Source: Deltaproteobacteria bacterium (GTDB taxonomy: Bacteria; Desulfobacterota; JAFDIG01). Taken from it: DNA of 15,588 bases. The stretch is from the NCBI GenBank assembly GCA_019308145.1, contig JAFDIG010000017.1, forward strand, positions 1-15,588, in the 5' to 3' direction. Positions 1 to 8,114 of this stretch are shown in pieces (the first letter of the stretch is position 1; each line of letters begins with the position of its first letter). The position numbers and the translations under genes are program-made. Below the pieces are notes generated by a model. It saw nothing but the letters and a program-made list of their open reading frames with translations, was not told the DNA's origin and did not search any database.

Positions 1-176
1 TAAGCTATTTTATGCCTCATATACATGCTAAAGGCACTGACTATAGAGAAGAAACAGTACCTGAAAGAGAAACAGTTTTAAGTTATGGGGGTAAGATTAA
101 AATAGTTGGAGATCCTAAACAGCACTCTACAACAGATTTTATCAAAAGGATTAAGAATACCTTTTTTAATTTTTAA
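1..176 (+). CDS. HldE/RfaE2-like nucleotidyltransferase, C-terminal fragment
   Basis: Only the last 57 codons are present; the gene begins before the window and ends at TAA 174-176. The visible tail contains HAKGTDY, then TVPERE, SYGGK, IVGDPKQHST and FIKRI. This is the end pattern of HldE/RfaE2-type cytidylyltransferase-fold enzymes, where the KG-DY segment and a late ST helix close the nucleotide site. Relatives make ADP-heptose for LPS by adenylylating heptose 1-phosphate. The next gene, 17 bp downstream, is a GT9 heptosyltransferase, which would consume that product. Whether the missing N-terminal part carries a kinase domain (as in bifunctional HldE) cannot be seen. A different nucleotidyltransferase substrate is possible. 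Confidence 0.65.
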   Translation, partial: SYFMPHIHAKGTDYREETVPERETVLSYGGKIKIVGDPKQHSTTDFIKRIKNTFFNF

Positions 177-193
177 TATTGCAAAAATAAGTA

Positions 194-1222
194 ATGAAAA
201 TTCTTATAGTAAAATTAGGATCAATAGGGGATGTTGTTAATACAATCCCCCTTTTTAATATATTAAGAGAATCACTTACTGATTCTTTTATTGCCTGGGC
301 GATTGAGCCAAAGGCTTATCCTATTATTAAAAATATCGACCTGTTAGATAAGATAATTATCTTTGATCGTTATCATTGCCTGAAATCTCTACCAGCTTTT
401 ATTTTTAGATTAAAAAAGGAGAGGTTTGATATAGTTTTGGATCTCCAGCGAATTTTAAAAAGCGGCTTTTTTACCTTCCTATCAAGGGCAAAAAGGAGAA
501 TCGGTTTTGATAAGGATAGATGCAAGGAGTTTTCATGGATTTGGACTAATGAAAGGATACCAGCATCTGATCCAGAAAAGCATATGGTTGAACAATATCT
601 TGAATTTGCCCGGTATTTAAATATTACAAATTCAAAAGTGAGATGGGATGTTGATATTTCAAGAGGAGAAGAGCCAAAATTAAAGAAGTTTTTCTTTGGT
701 TTTTATGAAAAACCTATAGCAATAAATATTGGGGCAAGTAAGCCAGCTAATAGATGGTTTCCTGAAAGTTTTGCTTCTCTAATTGATATTCTTCAAAATG
801 ATTACCATATACCTGTTATTTTAACCGGAGGTCCTGAGGATGAAAAATTTGCAAGAATAATAAAAGAGAGAACAAAATCAAAGTTTATCGATCTAGTAGG
901 AAAGACAAGCTTAAATTTTTTAGCAGGTATTTTTAAAGGTTGTAGACTTTTTATTGGATGTGATACAGGACCAATGCATATTGCAGTTGCTATGGGCTCT
1001 CCTGTTGTCTCTCTTTTTGGTGCTTCTAATCCAAGAAGGACTGGTCCATATGGCTATTTGGATCTTGTGGTTAGAAAAGAGATAGATTGTTCCCCTTGTA
1101 ACAAAAAAAAATGTCCAACAAGAGATTGTATGAGGTTAATAAAACCTTCTGATGTCCTTGAGAAGGTGGATAAAGTTTTAAATAATAAAAGAAATAATCA
1201 CAATATAAATGAATTCTTATAA
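194..1222 (+). CDS. GT9-family LPS heptosyltransferase
   Basis: This 342-residue protein has the usual length of the WaaC/WaaF (GT9) family, which transfers heptose from ADP-heptose to the growing LPS inner core at the cytoplasmic face of the inner membrane. The N-terminus reads ILIVKLGSIGDVVNTIPL, with Asp13 in the GDV motif where the family has its proposed catalytic base. The C-terminal nucleotide-sugar half has INIGAS (178-182), ILTGGPEDE (209-217) and the hallmark GCDTGPMH (255-262), followed by GSPVVSLFG. A cysteine group (C299, C302, C307, C312) near the end is common in this family. There is no strong Shine-Dalgarno before ATG 194. Which heptose is added cannot be decided from the sequence. 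Confidence 0.9.
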   Translation: MKILIVKLGSIGDVVNTIPLFNILRESLTDSFIAWAIEPKAYPIIKNIDLLDKIIIFDRYHCLKSLPAFIFRLKKERFDIVLDLQRILKSGFFTFLSRAKRRIGFDKDRCKEFSWIWTNERIPASDPEKHMVEQYLEFARYLNITNSKVRWDVDISRGEEPKLKKFFFGFYEKPIAINIGASKPANRWFPESFASLIDILQNDYHIPVILTGGPEDEKFARIIKERTKSKFIDLVGKTSLNFLAGIFKGCRLFIGCDTGPMHIAVAMGSPVVSLFGASNPRRTGPYGYLDLVVRKEIDCSPCNKKKCPTRDCMRLIKPSDVLEKVDKVLNNKRNNHNINEFL

Positions 1223-1267
1223 AAACATTTTTGATAATATATAAAAAGTAATTTTTTGAGATAATAG

Positions 1268-2212
1268 ATGCTAAAATTGAGCGTAATCATTGTTAGTTAT
1301 AATACCAAGGAATTGTTAAAAAATTGCCTTAATTCTTTAAAACAAGCAACCAAGAATATCTCCCATGAAATTATAGTCGTAGATAACGGATCAATAGACG
1401 ATACTATTTCTATGATTAATTCATTTTTCCCAGAGATAATTCTAATTGCAAATAAAGAAAATAAGGGATTTGCTTCTGCATGTAATCAGGGATTGCTTAT
1501 GATGAATGGTGAATATGCTCTTTTTTTAAATAGCGATCTTTTGCTTTTTGAAGATACTATAGATAAACTGATTAATTTTATGGATAATAATGCAGAGGCA
1601 GCAATAGCAGGTGCTCAGCTTTTAAACCCAGATGGTTCAAAACAAAACTCTATAGATCTTTTTCCATCACTTTTAACAGAGCTTTTTAATAAATCTTTGT
1701 TAAAATTTTTAATGAAAAAAAAGTATCCAAGCAAAAGATCAGGTATTGATCATCCTATTGTTGTGGAATCATTAGTTGGTGCATGTATGATGGTTCGTAA
1801 AAATGTATTAGACAACATTGGTTTTTTTGATGAGGATTATTTTTTTTATATGGAAGAAACTGATTTATGTTACAGGATAAAAAAGGCGAATTTAAAGGTT
1901 TATTTCGTTCCAGATGCATTTGTAGTCCATTTTCAAGGGAAAAGTGTCAAGAAAACCCCTAAGAAAGGAAAGGTTGAGTATTATCGGTCACGGTATATAT
2001 TTTTTAGGAAGAATAGGGGTTTTTATCCCTATATTCTGTTAAAACTTGGGTTAATAATAAAGTTGAGCTTTGAGATTTTGTTACAAGGAGCAGGGGTTTT
2101 CCTTACATTAGGGTTAAATAGTAAAGTTAGAAGAAGATTTTTTATTACTATTTATCTTTTTTTATGGCATATATTCCTTTGTCCTGAAGGTTGGGGATTA
2201 AATGGCAAATAA
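1268..2212 (+). CDS. GT2 glycosyltransferase, rhamnosyltransferase-like
   Basis: This 314-residue GT-A-fold enzyme starts LSVIIVSYNT. It then shows VVDNGS (37-42), NKGFASACNQG (65-75) and the metal/nucleotide-binding NSD (88-90). The late catalytic segment YMEETDLCYRI (194-204) gives the ED pair, followed by a conserved His (VVHFQG, 219-224). This layout is typical of WbbL-like rhamnosyl- and related transferases in LPS and O-antigen clusters. Residues about 253-305 hold two hydrophobic stretches with basic residues between them, which suggests the C-terminus sits in the inner membrane. It follows GT9 after 45 bp and its last 11 bp overlap the next gene. The donor sugar is unknown. Confidence 0.88.
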   Translation: MLKLSVIIVSYNTKELLKNCLNSLKQATKNISHEIIVVDNGSIDDTISMINSFFPEIILIANKENKGFASACNQGLLMMNGEYALFLNSDLLLFEDTIDKLINFMDNNAEAAIAGAQLLNPDGSKQNSIDLFPSLLTELFNKSLLKFLMKKKYPSKRSGIDHPIVVESLVGACMMVRKNVLDNIGFFDEDYFFYMEETDLCYRIKKANLKVYFVPDAFVVHFQGKSVKKTPKKGKVEYYRSRYIFFRKNRGFYPYILLKLGLIIKLSFEILLQGAGVFLTLGLNSKVRRRFFITIYLFLWHIFLCPEGWGLNGK

Positions 2213-3026
2213 ACTTTCTGTGTATATTATAACTAAAGATTGTGAGGATACTATCAGGGCATGTTTAGAGAGTGTAAAATGGGTTGATGAGATAGTGATA
2301 GTTGATTCAGGAAGCAAAGATAATACCATAAAAATTGCAAAAGAATATACATCTAAAATTTATATTAGAGAGTGGCCAGGTTTTAGAGTCCAATATCAAT
2401 ATGCACAAGATCATACTGATAATTTATGGGTTTTTTTTATAGATTCTGATGAAGAGTTATCATCAGAGCTCATAGATGAGATCAAATCTGTAATGACACA
2501 AGATGAGATCCCTTATGATGCTTTTAAGATAAAAAGATTGAACTTTTTTCTTGGCAGATGGATCAGGTTTGGTGGATGGGGTTCAGATGAAGTGATTAGG
2601 CTTTATAGAAAAGACAAGGGCAGGTGGGAAGGCGGTGGTTTAGGGGGATTGCATGCGTTGGTTAAAGTTAAAGGAAGGGTAGGAAAATTAAAACATCATA
2701 TTTTACATTATCCATATAAAGATCTTTCAGAACAGATGAAAACAATAGAAGATTATTCTACTACCGCTGCTTTAGATATGCAGGATACATCCAAATCATT
2801 AGCAATATTTAAAATGGTTTTTCACCCTTTTTTTAGATTTTTAAAGGAGTATATTTTTAAACAAGGATTTAGGGATGGTATTCCAGGTTTAATTATTGCT
2901 GTGATGACCATGTTTTATGTTTTTGTCAAATATGCAAAAGTGTGGGAGATAAAGATGGGTTTTAAAGAAAATAGCATAATAAGGGTAAAAGATAAAAACT
3001 TTGATAAAAAGATTAAAGTGAAATGA
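2202..3026 (+). CDS. WaaE/KdtX-like GT2 glycosyltransferase (LPS core)
   Basis: A 274-residue GT2 enzyme with LSVYIITKD at the N-terminus, VDSGSKDNT (34-42), the DXD-type DSDEE (81-85), WGSDEVIRLYRK (126-137) and HALVKVKG (151-158). The C-terminal block HPFFRFLKEY with GFRDGIPGL (about 208-230) and the short distance between motifs are characteristic of the WaaE group, which adds a glucose or similar sugar to inner-core heptose. A hydrophobic helix near 228-245 probably anchors it to the membrane. It starts inside the end of the previous GT2 gene (11-bp overlap) and its TGA overlaps the following ATG (ATGA). The WaaE-like assignment is by motif pattern; the acceptor and sugar are inferred. 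Confidence 0.85.
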   Translation: MANKLSVYIITKDCEDTIRACLESVKWVDEIVIVDSGSKDNTIKIAKEYTSKIYIREWPGFRVQYQYAQDHTDNLWVFFIDSDEELSSELIDEIKSVMTQDEIPYDAFKIKRLNFFLGRWIRFGGWGSDEVIRLYRKDKGRWEGGGLGGLHALVKVKGRVGKLKHHILHYPYKDLSEQMKTIEDYSTTAALDMQDTSKSLAIFKMVFHPFFRFLKEYIFKQGFRDGIPGLIIAVMTMFYVFVKYAKVWEIKMGFKENSIIRVKDKNFDKKIKVK

Positions 3027-4168
3027 AGATAGCACTTTCCATTGAATATTTTATAGAAAAGAGAGGAGGAGCTGAAAGATACCTTGTTGATCTTGCACAT
3101 AGATTAAAAAAACATGGGCATGAGGTTCATCTTTTCTCAAAGAAGTTTGATCCTGAGCTTTCTAAACTTTTTTATGCTCATCCTGTTAAAAATTTGGCCT
3201 TTCCTAGTTTTTTATCAAGGCTTTTTTTTGCCTATCATCACAAAAAAATGATTGGAGTTGATGATTTTGATGTAATATTAGGGGTAGGTGGGACTTTAGT
3301 TGCTAATTTTGTTCAGCTTCATGGAGGGGTACATAATTCATGGCTAATAAAAGATGCCAACAGCTATCCTTTTCCACTCAATATTTGGAAGCTGATAGAA
3401 AGAAGAATAAATCCCAAACAAGTAATAAACGGGTGGATGGAAAAGAAGTTAACAAAAAATTATAAAGTAAAAAGGATTATCGCAATATCTGATATGGTAA
3501 AAAAGGATCTTATAAGGTTTTATAAAATTCCTGAAGAAAAGATCGATGTTATATATAATGGTGTTGATATTAACCGTTTTCACCCTACAATGAGAGTTTT
3601 TAGGGAAGAGGTAAGGAATAGATATAATATTCCATTGGAGAAATTTTTGATAATCTTTATGGCCAATAATTTCAGGTTAAAAGGGCTGAAATATCTTTTG
3701 CTCGCTATCGGCGAGTTATCAAGAGAAGGAGAGGATATATATTTGTTCGTGGTAGGGAAGGGCAAAGTAGAAAGATATAAAAGATTTGCAAAGAAGATAG
3801 GGATAAAGGAGAGAATAATTTTTACAGGGAATATAACAGATCCTGAAAAGGTTTTGGCTGCAGCAGATATTCTGGTACATCCCACTTTTTATGATGCCTG
3901 TTCATTAACTGTTATTGAGGCTATGGCCTCGGGTATCCCTGTGATTACAACTAAATATAATGGTGCATCAGGATTAATTACAGATGGTAAAGAAGGTTTT
4001 GTTATAGATTCCCCTAAGGATATATCTCAATTAAAACAGAAAATAAGATATTTTTTTGATATTGAAAAAAGGATTTCCTCTGGGAATATGGCAAGAAAAA
4101 AGGCAGAATCTCTTTCCATTGATATCAATTGTAAGAAAATAATGGAGCTTTTCCAAAGATGGCTATAA
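3023..4168 (+). CDS. GT4-family glycosyltransferase (WaaG-like)
   Basis: This 381-residue two-domain GT-B enzyme has the N-terminal GGAERYLVDLA (15-25), where GT4 enzymes bind the acceptor and donor loop. YNGVD (178-182) marks the hinge, and VVGKGK (243-248) and FTGNI (267-271) follow. The donor-site block HPTFYDACSLTVIEAM lies at 286-301. The usual E-x7-E is D291-x7-E299 here, a frequent variant in LPS-core GT4 proteins. It most resembles WaaG-type retaining hexosyltransferases that extend the LPS core in the cytoplasm. It is coupled to its upstream neighbour by an ATGA overlap and its last 10 bp overlap the next gene. The transferred sugar is not known. Confidence 0.87.
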   Translation: MKIALSIEYFIEKRGGAERYLVDLAHRLKKHGHEVHLFSKKFDPELSKLFYAHPVKNLAFPSFLSRLFFAYHHKKMIGVDDFDVILGVGGTLVANFVQLHGGVHNSWLIKDANSYPFPLNIWKLIERRINPKQVINGWMEKKLTKNYKVKRIIAISDMVKKDLIRFYKIPEEKIDVIYNGVDINRFHPTMRVFREEVRNRYNIPLEKFLIIFMANNFRLKGLKYLLLAIGELSREGEDIYLFVVGKGKVERYKRFAKKIGIKERIIFTGNITDPEKVLAAADILVHPTFYDACSLTVIEAMASGIPVITTKYNGASGLITDGKEGFVIDSPKDISQLKQKIRYFFDIEKRISSGNMARKKAESLSIDINCKKIMELFQRWL

Positions 4169-5172
4169 AGGTGCTCTTCCTTATCCAAGGATTTGAGGTG
4201 GCAAGTTCTCGATATAGAGTGCTTCAATATATACCATACTTAGAAAAAAAAGATATCTTAGCCACTGTTGTTCCTTTTCCTAAAACAATCCTTGATAAGA
4301 TAAATATTTACCCTAAAATATCTAAATTTGACATTTTATTTCTTCATCGTAAAAGGCTTCCTTTTTTTGAGCATCTTTATGTGAGAAGAAAAGCAAAAAA
4401 GATTATTTATGACTTTGATGATGCAGTTATGGTAAGAAATTCTACAAGAGAAAATCCTTACTCTATTACCAGGTTTAGAAGATTTGTTCGTACTGTAAAA
4501 GATTCTGATTATATATTTGCAGGGAATAGATTTTTAATGGAACAGGCTAAGAAGTATAATCCAAATGTAATGGTACTTCCAACATCAATTGATCTTAATA
4601 ATTATCCTTTAAAGAATTGGAAAATAAGATCCGATAATATTATTATTGGTTGGATTGGTGATACAGGGTCCTTGCATTATTTGGAAAAACTTGCGCCTGT
4701 TTTTGAAAAGCTCGCTTATTTTGATAAAAATATAAGATTGAAGATCGTTTGTAGCCATTTTTTTGATCTTAAAGAAATGAAAGTGATAAAATCTTTGTGG
4801 TCTTCTGAAACAGAGATAAAGGATCTCCTTTCGTTTGATATAGGCATCATGCCCCTTGTGGAGGATATCTGGTCAGAAGGGAAGTGCGGCTTTAAGATCA
4901 TTCAATATATGGGAGTTGGACTTCCTGTTGTATGCTCACCAATTGGTGTAAACAAGGAGCTTGTTAAAGAAGGAGTTAATGGATTTTTTGCTAAAGATGA
5001 ACAACAATGGATTGATAAAATCATGATATTGGCAAAGGATATTGATTTAAGAGCAAAAATGGGAAAAGAAGGAAGGAAAAGAATAGAGGAGAATTATTCT
5101 GTTCAGGCAAATGAACCAAAGTTTTATCAGATTCTTAAAGATTTAATTAATGGGCAAAAAAATAAAATTTAA
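4159..5172 (+). CDS. GT4/GT1-type glycosyltransferase, unknown sugar
   Basis: This 337-residue protein keeps the two Rossmann-like halves of a GT-B enzyme but has less standard motifs. The N-terminus has FEVASSRYRV (12-21), seen in a group of surface-polysaccharide glycosyltransferases. YDFDDAV (84-90) and LPTSIDLNNY (140-149) follow. The C-terminal half has GWIGDTGS (164-171), SFDIGIMPL (225-233) and the donor-site-like segment EGKCGFKIIQYM at 240-251, where a Lys/Glu-rich block replaces the standard E-x7-E. GVGLPVV and EGVNGFF (271-277) complete it. ATG 4159 overlaps the previous gene by 10 bp; the 3' end overlaps the kinase gene by 23 bp. A role in core LPS is inferred from position. Confidence 0.78.
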   Translation: MAIKVLFLIQGFEVASSRYRVLQYIPYLEKKDILATVVPFPKTILDKINIYPKISKFDILFLHRKRLPFFEHLYVRRKAKKIIYDFDDAVMVRNSTRENPYSITRFRRFVRTVKDSDYIFAGNRFLMEQAKKYNPNVMVLPTSIDLNNYPLKNWKIRSDNIIIGWIGDTGSLHYLEKLAPVFEKLAYFDKNIRLKIVCSHFFDLKEMKVIKSLWSSETEIKDLLSFDIGIMPLVEDIWSEGKCGFKIIQYMGVGLPVVCSPIGVNKELVKEGVNGFFAKDEQQWIDKIMILAKDIDLRAKMGKEGRKRIEENYSVQANEPKFYQILKDLINGQKNKI

Positions 5173-6736
5173 AAAAAAAGTAATAAAAAAAGGAAATTCT
5201 TCATTTATATTTTTATTACTCCATGAAACAGATGAATCTATTATTAATTCATTCTTGGATCTATTGTCATCATTTTCTAAAAAGGGAAACCGCTCTTCTT
5301 TCATTTACAAAATTCCTAAAAAGGGAGAATTTTTCATAAAATCTTACACCTCTTCTTGTTTTTTTAATGGAATTAAAAATATCTTTTATCCTCCGCGCGG
5401 CATAAAAGAGTTTTTTCTTCTCTCCTCTTTAAAAAATAAAAGAGATTTTATCATTTCCCCTACCATGTTAATTATAAGGAAAAGGATGAAGCTTCCTTTT
5501 GATTATTGGATAGTTTTCCCCTTTGCAAAGGATACGATAACTTTCTCTGATTTTTTAAAAGTAAGTAACGTTAAACAAAAAAGAGATGCACTTTTATCTT
5601 TAATTATGATTGTTAAAAGTATGCATGATATGGGGATCTTTCATGCTGATCTTCATCCTGAAAATTTTTTGATTGACCTTAATAACAATGAAAGGCTCTA
5701 TATTGTTGATTTTCATCGTGCAAAAATAAAAGATAAACTTAATGATAATCTAAGGTTAAAGGATATAGCAAGACTGGCTATCTCAATAGAAGAATATTTA
5801 AATTTATATGAATTAGCTCATATGGTTTCTGCTTATTATGGCAAAAAGATAGATAATCAGTTAAAGCAGTTGCTTTTAATGATAAAGAGGGAAAAGGAGA
5901 TTTTACTAAAGCGACATCTTAAACGTTTTCTTTCACCAAAATATGGAGTTAATTTTTTAAGAGAAAATAAGTGGCGATTTTTTTATCTTGATAATATTTC
6001 AGTAGGGGATGTAAGGAACTGGATAGAAAAAGAACCAGAAAATTTAATAAAAGATGATAAAAAAACCAAGATATATTTAAAAAGTAACGGTAAAGATGTT
6101 TGTATAAAACGTTTCAAATTAATAGGTTTTTTTAGATTTTTTAAAATGATATTAAATTCACGGGCAAAAAAAAATTGGTTTAATGGCTGGGGACTAATTA
6201 AGCGGGGAGTAAATGCTCCCTCTCCATTGGCTTTTGGAGAAAAAGGTAAGCTTTTATCCAAAGAATCTATTTTTATAATGGAAGATCTCTCTCATTTTCC
6301 AAAACTTGACCATTATATAGCTAAAAAGTTTCAAAGCAAAGGTTTTACACTTAAGGAAAAAAGAGATTTTGTTAAAAGCTTTGCTTTTTTTATGAAAAAA
6401 TTGATCTTTTGTTTAGATATTTATCATGCAGATTTAAAAACCTGTAATATTTTGGTTGAAGAAAAAAAAGAAGGAGATTGGAAATTCTGGCTTTTAGATT
6501 TTGACCGCATTAGATTTGGGAAAAAGGTTAGTAAAAGGAGAGTGATAAAAAACTTAGTGCAACTAAATAATTCAACCCCAAGAGTTTTTTCTCTTACTAA
6601 CAGAATCCGTTTTATAAAGTATATGATAAAAGAGAAAACCTATTTAAAAGAAATATTTCAAAAAGTAAAGAAGATAAGTATCGAAAAACCTATTATCTAT
6701 ACAAGCCCAAAAGGGGATGTTATTGAGAGATGGTAA
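5150..6736 (+). CDS. Tandem-domain LPS-kinase-like protein (Kdo/WaaP superfamily)
   Basis: This 528-residue protein is about twice the length of a single WaaP/Kdo-kinase and has two kinase-like catalytic cores. Core one: candidate ATP-binding Lys64 (FFIKSY), catalytic loop HADLHPENFL (165-174) and a DFHR metal motif at 187-190. Core two: candidate Lys320 (VCIKRF), loop HADLKTCNIL (426-435) and DFDR at 450-453. Asp167/Asn172/Asp187 and Asp428/Asn433/Asp450 fill the catalytic and metal positions, so neither core is obviously dead. Relatives phosphorylate heptose or Kdo in the LPS inner core. It is the last gene of the LPS operon and starts 23 bp inside the preceding gene. It is Lys-rich (basic N-terminus) with no signal peptide, so it should be cytoplasmic. 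Two separate phosphorylation sites, or one regulatory domain, are both possible. Confidence 0.8.
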   Translation: MGKKIKFKKKVIKKGNSSFIFLLLHETDESIINSFLDLLSSFSKKGNRSSFIYKIPKKGEFFIKSYTSSCFFNGIKNIFYPPRGIKEFFLLSSLKNKRDFIISPTMLIIRKRMKLPFDYWIVFPFAKDTITFSDFLKVSNVKQKRDALLSLIMIVKSMHDMGIFHADLHPENFLIDLNNNERLYIVDFHRAKIKDKLNDNLRLKDIARLAISIEEYLNLYELAHMVSAYYGKKIDNQLKQLLLMIKREKEILLKRHLKRFLSPKYGVNFLRENKWRFFYLDNISVGDVRNWIEKEPENLIKDDKKTKIYLKSNGKDVCIKRFKLIGFFRFFKMILNSRAKKNWFNGWGLIKRGVNAPSPLAFGEKGKLLSKESIFIMEDLSHFPKLDHYIAKKFQSKGFTLKEKRDFVKSFAFFMKKLIFCLDIYHADLKTCNILVEEKKEGDWKFWLLDFDRIRFGKKVSKRRVIKNLVQLNNSTPRVFSLTNRIRFIKYMIKEKTYLKEIFQKVKKISIEKPIIYTSPKGDVIERW

Positions 6737-6751
6737 GGTGTTTTGCATAAT

Positions 6752-6790
6752 TTTATAAATAAAGTTATAAAAATGTTTATAAATTTTTTT
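6752..6790 (+). terminator. Possible weak terminator of the LPS operon
   Basis: Two copies of TTTATAAA (6752-6759 and 6776-6783) can pair across a 16-nt loop and are followed by seven T (6784-6790). The stem has no G or C pairs and each arm is self-complementary, so the structure is weak. Its place between the stop at 6736 and the convergent iclR stop at 6827 fits a termination point. Confidence 0.3.
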
Positions 6791-6826
6791 GCTATTATAT
6801 ATTGTAAATTAAAATTTTATGTTGTT

Positions 6827-7612
6827 TTAGCTCTCATCATAACCTAATCTTTTAGAAATCTCTTCGCCAGCCTTTAAAAGCTCAGGTAATATCTCTTCTT
6901 TAATTTTTTGCTCCGAAACCCTACAAGAAGGACTTGAAACAGCCAACCCTGCAACAACTTGACGGGTATAATCCCTTATAGGCACTGCAACACATCTGAC
7001 GCCAATATCATATTCTTCATTATCTAATGCATATCCCTGTTTCCTTATTTGCTCAAGCTCTTTTTTGAATGTCTGTTCATCACTAATAGTATTTTCTGTA
7101 AACTTTTTTAGATTTTTGCAGACACCAAGTTTTTCTAACTCGGTTTCAGATTTGTAAGCTGCTATTACCTTTCCAATGGCTGAACAATAAATAGGGAATC
7201 GCCACCCAACCCTTGAGACAACCCTAACTATTTGGTTTGACTCAACAACATCAAGATAAATGGCTGAATTCATATGAGCAATACCTATATAAACATTTTC
7301 ATTAACCTTTTTTGCAAGTTTTTCCATTACGGGCCTAGTCTGTCTCACTATTCCCATTTGCCTTATATATGTTTGGCCAAGCTCAAGACTTTTTAGTCCG
7401 AGGCGATAGTTTTCTGTTGTCTTATTTTGCTCTATGTATCCACGATTTTCCAAGGTTGCTAAAAGGCGAAAAACGTTATTTTTATGTAATTTTAACCTGC
7501 GTGCGAGTTCTGTAACACCAAGCTCTTTAACATCACCAGTAAACTCTTCAAGCAAATCGATAGCACGGTCCACTGATTTTATTATGTAGCTGGATTTACT
7601 TCTTTTTGCCAT
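6827..7612 (-). CDS. IclR-family transcriptional regulator
   Basis: This 261-residue protein has the standard IclR length and two-domain layout. An N-terminal winged HTH covers about 10-70 (VTELARRLKLHKNNVFRLLATLENRGYIEQ region, 33-62). The effector-binding domain covers about 80-255 and includes VGWRFPIYCSAIGKVIAA-like sequence (135-152), GYALDNEEYDIGVRCVAVPI (193-212) and GLAVSSP (222-228). Members are dimeric or tetrameric activators or repressors of catabolic genes that bind small acids or aromatic compounds; the ligand here is unknown. The start at 7612 has AGGTGA about 7 nt upstream on the minus strand. It is convergent with the LPS operon and divergent from the sigma-54 activator, so it most likely belongs to the transporter/amidase module. 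It may also control itself (see the repeat over its promoter). Confidence 0.95.
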   Translation of the reverse strand: MAKRSKSSYIIKSVDRAIDLLEEFTGDVKELGVTELARRLKLHKNNVFRLLATLENRGYIEQNKTTENYRLGLKSLELGQTYIRQMGIVRQTRPVMEKLAKKVNENVYIGIAHMNSAIYLDVVESNQIVRVVSRVGWRFPIYCSAIGKVIAAYKSETELEKLGVCKNLKKFTENTISDEQTFKKELEQIRKQGYALDNEEYDIGVRCVAVPIRDYTRQVVAGLAVSSPSCRVSEQKIKEEILPELLKAGEEISKRLGYDES

Positions 7613-7663
7613 AACTTATCACCTGCTATTTTAATTTTTTTATTTGAGAAATTTTAATGTTTA

Positions 7664-7802
7664 AAAAATTTTTTTATAAAATAAAATATTATTTTCCATT
7701 TGTCAATCTTTAAAAGATATTTTAAAACAATTTTTAAGAGATAACTCTCTAAAAATAAAGTGGATTTTAAATTTAAAAGGAATAAAAATTTTTTTATAAA
7801 AT
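7664..7802. repeat. Exact 19-bp direct repeat, two copies 120 bp apart
   Basis: The sequence A5-T7-ATAAAAT occurs identically at 7664-7682 and 7784-7802, start to start 120 bp. The first copy overlaps the -10 element and likely start of the candidate iclR promoter. It could be a paired operator. It is low-complexity, so chance is a real alternative in DNA this AT-rich. Confidence 0.45.
7678..7706 (-). promoter_or_regulatory. Candidate sigma-70 promoter of iclR
   Basis: On the minus strand, a perfect TTGACA (7706 to 7701) is followed after 17 nt by TATTTT (7683 to 7678). Transcription would start near 7671 and leave a leader of about 59 nt before the iclR start at 7612. The -10 is only a 4/6 match. 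Confidence 0.45.
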
Positions 7803-7842
7803 GTTTTAGATAAAATAAACAATATTTTAATAAATATAAAAC

Positions 7843-7868
7843 ACTATTTTATAAAAATATAAAATAGT
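7843..7868. promoter_or_regulatory. Perfect 11-bp inverted repeat, possible operator
   Basis: ACTATTTTATA (7843-7853) and TATAAAATAGT (7858-7868) are perfect inverted copies around AAAA. The site lies near the middle of the divergent spacer, about 230 bp from iclR and 250 bp from the activator. No T tract follows, so a terminator is unlikely. IclR proteins bind palindromic sites, and this is the best-formed palindrome in the spacer. Confidence 0.4.
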
Positions 7869-7923
7869 ATTTATTTAGAGTTGTAATAATAACCTTCTGA
7901 ATAATAAAAATTTAAAAAAATTA

Positions 7924-7951
7924 TTGAATTATTCATATCTTACTCTATAAT
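7924..7951 (+). promoter_or_regulatory. Candidate sigma-70 promoter of the sigma-54 activator gene
   Basis: TTGAAT (7924-7929) and a perfect TATAAT (7946-7951) are separated by 16 nt. Transcription would start near 7958, giving a leader of about 157 nt to ATG 8115. The TATAAT match is strong, but such matches are frequent by chance in this composition. Confidence 0.4.
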
Positions 7952-8114
7952 TAAATTTAATGATTCATAATTTTTTATTCTTTTCAAAATTATTTTTTAC
8001 TCAAAAAGATGAAAGATCAACTAATTTTAAATAAAATGTTTTTTAGGCTAATAGAATTAATCAAAATGATTTAACCCATTTTGAAAACAAGTTTTTTATC
8101 ATATAAAAAAAATA

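Larger units (their letters stand above)
7613..8114. other. 502-bp AT-rich divergent spacer
   Basis: No gene is seen in this spacer between the iclR start and the sigma-54 activator start. It holds a candidate promoter for each flanking gene, an exact 19-bp direct repeat and a perfect inverted repeat, listed separately. No GG-N10-GC sigma-54 element was found by eye on the plus strand. No copy of the TGCATAA half-site seen downstream of the activator occurs here. Confidence 0.6.

Noticed and set aside
6741..6750. TTTTGCATAA after the LPS-kinase stop, identical to part of activator site 2
   Set aside because: Only one half-site is present, with no partner arm 4 nt away and no sigma-54 promoter nearby; likely chance.
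8081..8106. TTGAAA followed by TATCAT/TATAAA just before ATG 8115 as a promoter
   Set aside because: The spacing is about 10-15 nt, too short for sigma-70. The pair at 7924-7951 is better.
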